Shown here one piece after another: positions 59,373-64,000 of a stretch of 64,000 bases of DNA. Position numbers and translations under genes: made by a program. Under the pieces are notes generated by a model, which saw nothing but the letters and a program-made list of their open reading frames with translations, ran no database searches and was not told the origin of the DNA. How positions within the stretch are numbered: position 1 is the first letter of the stretch; each line of letters starts with the position of its first letter. Origin of the DNA: Anaeramoeba ignava. Taxonomy: Eukaryota; Metamonada; Anaeramoebidae. Where the stretch lies: contig JAPDFW010000092.1 of the NCBI GenBank assembly GCA_028826165.1, forward strand, positions 806,001 to 870,000. Direction: 5' to 3'.

Positions 59373-59570
59373 TAATAACTTTTGTTTTTTATTTTTTATT
59401 TCATAGAAAATTGTTTTTTTTTTTTGATTATTTTTTTATTTTTTTAAAAAGAAAAGAAAAAAGAAAAAAGATTTGTTTTTTTTTTTTGGAAATAAAAGCA
59501 AAATGGAAATGAAAAAAAAAAAATCAAAAAATGGATTGAAAAAAAAAATAATTGTTTCTTTTTTTGTTTT

Positions 59571-62524
59571 TCATTTTTTTTTCTTGATTTGTGTAAAGTA
59601 AATGATCACAATGATAATTGCCAATAAAACTAAAATAATTATAACAAAAATGATCTATTTTTTAAAAAGAAAATTTTTCTAAATAAATTTTTGGATTGAA
59701 AAAAAAAAATTTTTTTTTTTTTTTGCTTTTAAATAAATAAATAAATATTTTATATTTTAATTACCTTATTTACGATTGCTCTTCTTCCCATAATTGATAA
59801 TAATCTGTGACTTTTATCTACACTTACATCTGCAGTTTTAAGCTAAAAAAAAAATCAATCAAAAAATTTTTCAATCAAAAAAAAATCAATCAAAAAAAAA
59901 ATTTTTTCAATTAAATTAAATTTAAATTAAATACATTTGAACGAGAATTTTCTAAAACTTTTCTTTGATTATGTAAATCACCCAAAACTTGAGTTCCAAG
60001 TTCTTCAGTTTCAAAAGCAACTCTTTGAGTATCTTCAAGGATTCCAGTTGTTCGATCCAATTTTTCATTTGCTTCTAAAAGTGTTTTACGTTGATCTTGA
60101 CTTGTAACTTGTAAATCTGGTCTTCCTGAAAATAAAGAATCTCGATCTTCTTGATAAGAAAAAGATGCTATTGCATTTTTCAAGTCTTTTTGTAAATTGT
60201 TATATTTATCTTGAAGTTTTTGTATTTTTTTATTTGCTTCATTTCTGTTTTCTTGTGTTAAACTTCTTGCCTCAGTTTCCATTTGTTGAAGCTTTAAAGA
60301 ACAATTTATAATTTTATAAATAAATATATAAATAATTTTATAAATAATTTTATATTTAATTTTATAAATAATTTTATATTTAATTTAATAAATAATGTTA
60401 TAAATAATTATATAGATAATTTTATAAATAATTTTATAATTAAATATATAAATAATTTTATAAATAAATTTATAAATAATTTTATAAATAATTTTATAAA
60501 TAAATTTATAAATAATTTTATAAATAATTTTATAAATAATTTTATAAATAATTTTATAAATAATTTTATAAATAATTTTATAAATAAATATATAAATAAT
60601 TATATAAATAAATATATAAATAATTTAATAAATAAATATATAAATAATTTTATAAATAAATATATATAAATAAATTATATAAATAATTTTATAAATAATT
60701 TTTATAAATAATTTTATAAATAAATTTATATAAATAAATATATAAATAAATATATAAATAAATATATAAATAAATATATATAAATAATTTATAAATAAAA
60801 TATAAATAATTATATAAATAAATATATAAAATAAACAAATAAATAAATTTATAAATATAAAATAATTATATAAAATAATTTTATAAATAATTTTATAAAT
60901 AATTTTATAAATATATAAATAAATATATAAATAAATATATAAATAAATATATAAATAAATATATAAATAAATATATAAATAAATATATAAATAAATATAT
61001 AAATAATTTTTATAAATAAATATATAAAAATAAATATAAAAATAATCATATAATTTTTAAATAAAATAAATAAATAAAAAAAATATATATATTTAATTTT
61101 ATAAATAAATTTATAAATAATTTTATAAATAAATTTTATATTTAATTTTATAAATAAATATAAATAATTTTATAAATAATTTTATAAATAAATATATAAA
61201 TAAATATATAAATAATTATATAAATAAATATATAAATAATTTTTATAAATAAATATAAATAATTTTATAAATAATTATATAAATAATTTTATAAATAAAT
61301 ATATAAATAAATTTATAAATAAAATATATAAATAAAATTTATAAAATAAATATATAAATAAAATTTATAAATAATTTTATAAAATAAATATATAAATAAA
61401 TATAAATAAATATATAAATAAATATATAAATAAATATATATAAATAAATATATAAATAAAATATAAATAAAATAATAAATAATTTATAAATAACCAAATA
61501 TTTAATTATATAAATAATTTTATAAATAAATATATAAATAATTTAATAAATAATTTTTATAAATAATTTTATAAATAAATATATAAATAATTTTATAAAT
61601 AATTTTATAAATAATTTTATAAATAATTTTATAAATAAATATATAAAATAAATATATAAATAATTTTTATAAATAAATTTATAAATAAATATATAAATAA
61701 TTTTATAAATAATTTTATAAATAATTTTATAAATAAATATATAAATAAATTTATAAATAATTTTATAAATAATTTTATAAATAAATAATTTTATAAATAA
61801 AATAAATAAATAATTATAAATATAAAATATAAATAAAATAATTTTTATAAAATAATTTTATATAAACAAACATATATAAATAATTTTATATAAATAAAAA
61901 TATATAAAATAAATATATAAAAAATAATTTAAAATATATTTAAATAAAAAATATAATTAAATATATATAAATAAATATATAAATAAACATATAAAAAAAA
62001 CATATAAATAAAATTTTATAAATAATTTTATAAATAAATAAATAAATAATTATATAAATAAATATATAAATAAAAATTTTATAAATAAATATATAAATAA
62101 ATATATAAATAAATATATAAATAAATATATAAATAAATATATAAATAATTAAATATATAAATAAATATATAAATAAATTTATAAATAAATATATAAATAA
62201 TTTTATAAATAAATATATAAATAAATATATAATTAAATATATAAATAATTTTATAAATAAATATATAAATAATTTTATAAATAATTTTATAAATAATTTT
62301 ATAAATAAATATATAAATAATTTAATAAATAATTTTATATTTAATTTTATATTTATTTTTGTTATTAAATTTACCATATCAAAAGCTTCTTCTAATTCTT
62401 TTTGTGCAGAACGAATATTTTGTCTTCTTTCATCTCCTGAAAGTGTTGGTATTTTTGTATTTTTTTCTTGTATTGTTTTTGCTAAAGAAAGAAATTCTTC
62501 TTCATAATTTTCAATCATATCCAT
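59571..62524 (-). CDS. Vti1-type Qb-SNARE
   Basis: Vti1 proteins are Golgi/endosome/vacuole SNAREs. Exons are 62375-62524, 59935-60291, 59765-59842 and 59571-59654; all have lengths divisible by three and sum to 669 nt (222 residues), standard for Vti1. The N-terminal domain starts MDMIENYEEEFLSLAKTIQE and ends EKLEEAF-like (QKELEEAFDM). The SNARE helix has ANEKLDRTTGILEDTQRVAF, ETEELGTQVLGDLHNQRKVL with the central-layer Gln in HNQR, then SIMGRRAIVNK. The last exon encodes one hydrophobic C-terminal anchor (IIFVIIILVLLAIIIVIIYF) and a Lys tail. Intron 1 is a 2-kb repeat. The neighbouring dymeclin-like gene converges on it. Confidence 0.95.
60300..62370. repeat. Tandem ATAAATAATTTTATAA / ATATATAAATAA array, 2 kb, Vti1 intron 1
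   Basis: The intron is entirely TATAAATAATTTTA and TATATAAATAAA units in mixed order, the longest single repeat block in the window. Only A and T occur apart from a handful of C. The IFIYIFIY frames on the minus strand are shadows of the repeat. Confidence 0.9.
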
Positions 62525-62721
62525 TGTTTAAAATTGTTTAAAATTTGTTTAAATTTGGTTAAAATTGTTTAAAATTTGGTTAAAATTTAATGTTAATTTC
62601 AAATGAAATAATGTAAAATTTATTCAAAAAAAAAAATGAAAAAATGAAAAATGAAAAATGAAAAACGTTTTTTTTTTTAAATTCCAAATTTAATCGCTTT
62701 TTTATTTATTTTCTTTCAAAT

Positions 62722-64000
62722 TCAGAAATACATTTGTATAAACTGAATTAATTGCTGTGATTGAACAATGCAATTATCTTCAAGAGGAACAAAGGAAGAT
62801 ATTCTATATTGACGAGATAACTTTTCCATATAAGAATTCTCGTAAATACTTATAAAAAATAAAAAACGTCGATTTTGGATTTTTTGGAAAACTTGTTCAT
62901 ATTCTTGAGTTTTTTGAGATTGAAAAAGATCATTAAGATAAGAAGCTTTAACGGAAAGTAACTCTTCAGCAACATCATTAAAAGCAGTAGTGAAAATGAA
63001 ATTTGAAGAGTCAGCAATATGAACTTTGAGGATGTATTTATACTCACAATTAGGATAATCCTGGTCGCATTTCTCGCAATACCAACGGTCGCCAATTTGT
63101 TTCATTTTCTTCGAGCAATTCTCAGAAGGACAAGAAGGATATGCTACTTTGTCAAAGTTGGATGAAGTAATATTTATAATAGTCCCGGCAATAACAAAAC
63201 TTTGCGACTTTTTTTCGCCCAAATCGATGGTCATAATATCCTGAATCATAAATCGTGGTCTTGTGACCCAATTGTAATTCTTTGTGACGATTTTTCCTGC
63301 AAGCGGGAGATCCGTATCATTTCCGTTTTGTGTGAAATGGCGAATCAAATCCCGAGCAACAGGAAGATTTGGATTGAAATATAATTGAGAAGTTGATGAA
63401 ATTGATAAATTTTTTGTTTGATATTCTCCAATTTTCCCGCTTTTAATTGCAAGTACAATTGGTTCTTCAAAGTTTGAGATGTCGATATTTTTTGCAGATT
63501 CACCCCAAAAAACAAGATCGATTTTCGAGTTTTTATCGCAAAGAAAACCCGATCTTTTTGATGTTTCTCCATTGCGAGTATTTATAACGGAAATGGGGGA
63601 TAAATTTTGCAAAACACCAACCATATCGACAGTTGATCCTTTTGGAAATTGGTCAATCTGCACAAGTGGCAAAAAGTCAAAGTGAAATTTCGCAATATTT
63701 TCATCGTCCTCTTGAAGCGTTACTGAGCTGTTGCTATTCAAATTGATTTGATAACCGCTGTTTCCATGTGAAAACCCAGGCTTAGAATCCTTCACTATTC
63801 CTTTACTTATTAAATATATTTTTCCCACTTGGAATTGATTATAAAATAAATCGACATCATCGTTAAAAATTGTTGCACGAATTTCAGTCCCAAATTTATC
63901 CAGTAAATCGATAGAAAATAATTTTCCATTTTGTGATCGATTTGCAAAATTTCGAATGTCACTTTTTTTTAAAACTCGAACTTTAATAATCCAATCTTTG
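62722..64000 (-). CDS. Replication protein A large subunit (RPA1/RPA70), N-terminus outside window
   Basis: RPA1 is the main single-strand DNA-binding subunit in replication and repair. A single open frame without introns runs from the window edge to TGA at 62722. OB-fold DBD-A (IFNDDVDLFYNQFQVGKIYL onward) and DBD-B (LVFWGESAKNIDISNFEEPI) are followed by DBD-C. DBD-C has a C4 zinc ribbon (YPSCPSENCSKKM ... WYCEKCDQDYPNCEYKY) and ends QLIQFIQMYF. Order and spacing match the family; the N-terminal protein-interaction OB fold would lie beyond 64000. The gene is a tandem neighbour of Vti1, with 197 bp between them. Confidence 0.95.
   Translation of the reverse strand, partial: KDWIIKVRVLKKSDIRNFANRSQNGKLFSIDLLDKFGTEIRATIFNDDVDLFYNQFQVGKIYLISKGIVKDSKPGFSHGNSGYQINLNSNSSVTLQEDDENIAKFHFDFLPLVQIDQFPKGSTVDMVGVLQNLSPISVINTRNGETSKRSGFLCDKNSKIDLVFWGESAKNIDISNFEEPIVLAIKSGKIGEYQTKNLSISSTSQLYFNPNLPVARDLIRHFTQNGNDTDLPLAGKIVTKNYNWVTRPRFMIQDIMTIDLGEKKSQSFVIAGTIINITSSNFDKVAYPSCPSENCSKKMKQIGDRWYCEKCDQDYPNCEYKYILKVHIADSSNFIFTTAFNDVAEELLSVKASYLNDLFQSQKTQEYEQVFQKIQNRRFLFFISIYENSYMEKLSRQYRISSFVPLEDNCIVQSQQLIQFIQMYF

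Noticed and set aside
1-64000. Reassigned stop codons (ciliate-like code)
   Set aside because: TAA (Rab, Ras, lysyl-tRNA synthetase), TAG (FDSAD gene, CH gene) and TGA (Vti1, RPA1) all terminate genes where families should end.

Overview
This window is nuclear DNA from an intron-bearing, extremely AT-rich unicellular eukaryote. The support is spliceosomal introns with GTAAG/GTAAA-type donors, intron-containing tRNA-Tyr genes, Golgi/endosome machinery (TM9SF, TRAPPC1, Rab, Vti1, dymeclin-like), a HUWE1/UPL-type HECT ligase and small-GTPase signalling genes. TAA, TAG and TGA all end recognisable genes, so the code is standard. Low-complexity NQ, ENIN and KE tracts in proteins plus Ras/RasGAP genes would suit an amoeboid protist (Amoebozoa, or a metamonad such as Anaeramoeba), but the species is a guess. 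A presequence protease with a targeting-like N-terminus implies a mitochondrion or related organelle.

Layout. 1-3783: TM9SF nonaspanin (-), C-terminus outside the window. 3840-7246: RasGAP-PH protein (-). 7328-11456: PreP metalloprotease (+). 11786-12166: small four-TM protein (-). 12262-15003: CH-domain protein (-). 15.15-16.20 kb: 12-bp minisatellite. 16202-27088: giant HECT E3 ligase (-). 27941-28295: small FDSAD-motif protein (+). 28548-33044: choline transporter-like protein (-). 33.3-35.0 kb: satellite DNA. 35.05-35.39 kb: unknown exon (+). 35521-37145: Rab (+). 37998-39249: TRAPPC1/Bet5 (+). 40855-43348: lysyl-tRNA synthetase (-). 43788-44363: Ras-like GTPase (+). 44.58-55.83 kb: a large inverted duplication. 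Each arm carries about eleven copies of a ~146-bp satellite unit and one identical tRNA-Tyr gene, and the arms enclose a P5B-type ATPase gene (-). 55969-59372: dymeclin-like protein (+). 59571-62524: Vti1 SNARE (-). 62722-64000: RPA1 (-), N-terminus outside the window.

The gene set is mainly housekeeping: vesicle traffic, Ras signalling, protein turnover, translation, replication and membrane transport. What is unusual is the non-coding architecture. Nearly every large intron and spacer is filled by its own family of tandem AT repeats, often with a 12-bp period. The tRNA-flanked inverted satellite structure is the most striking element. At least six conserved genes show single 1-nt frame breaks, mostly in A/T homopolymers or microsatellites. 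Residual assembly indels explain these best, but raw reads would have to decide. Exon borders below were worked out by eye from splice signals, phase and family similarity.
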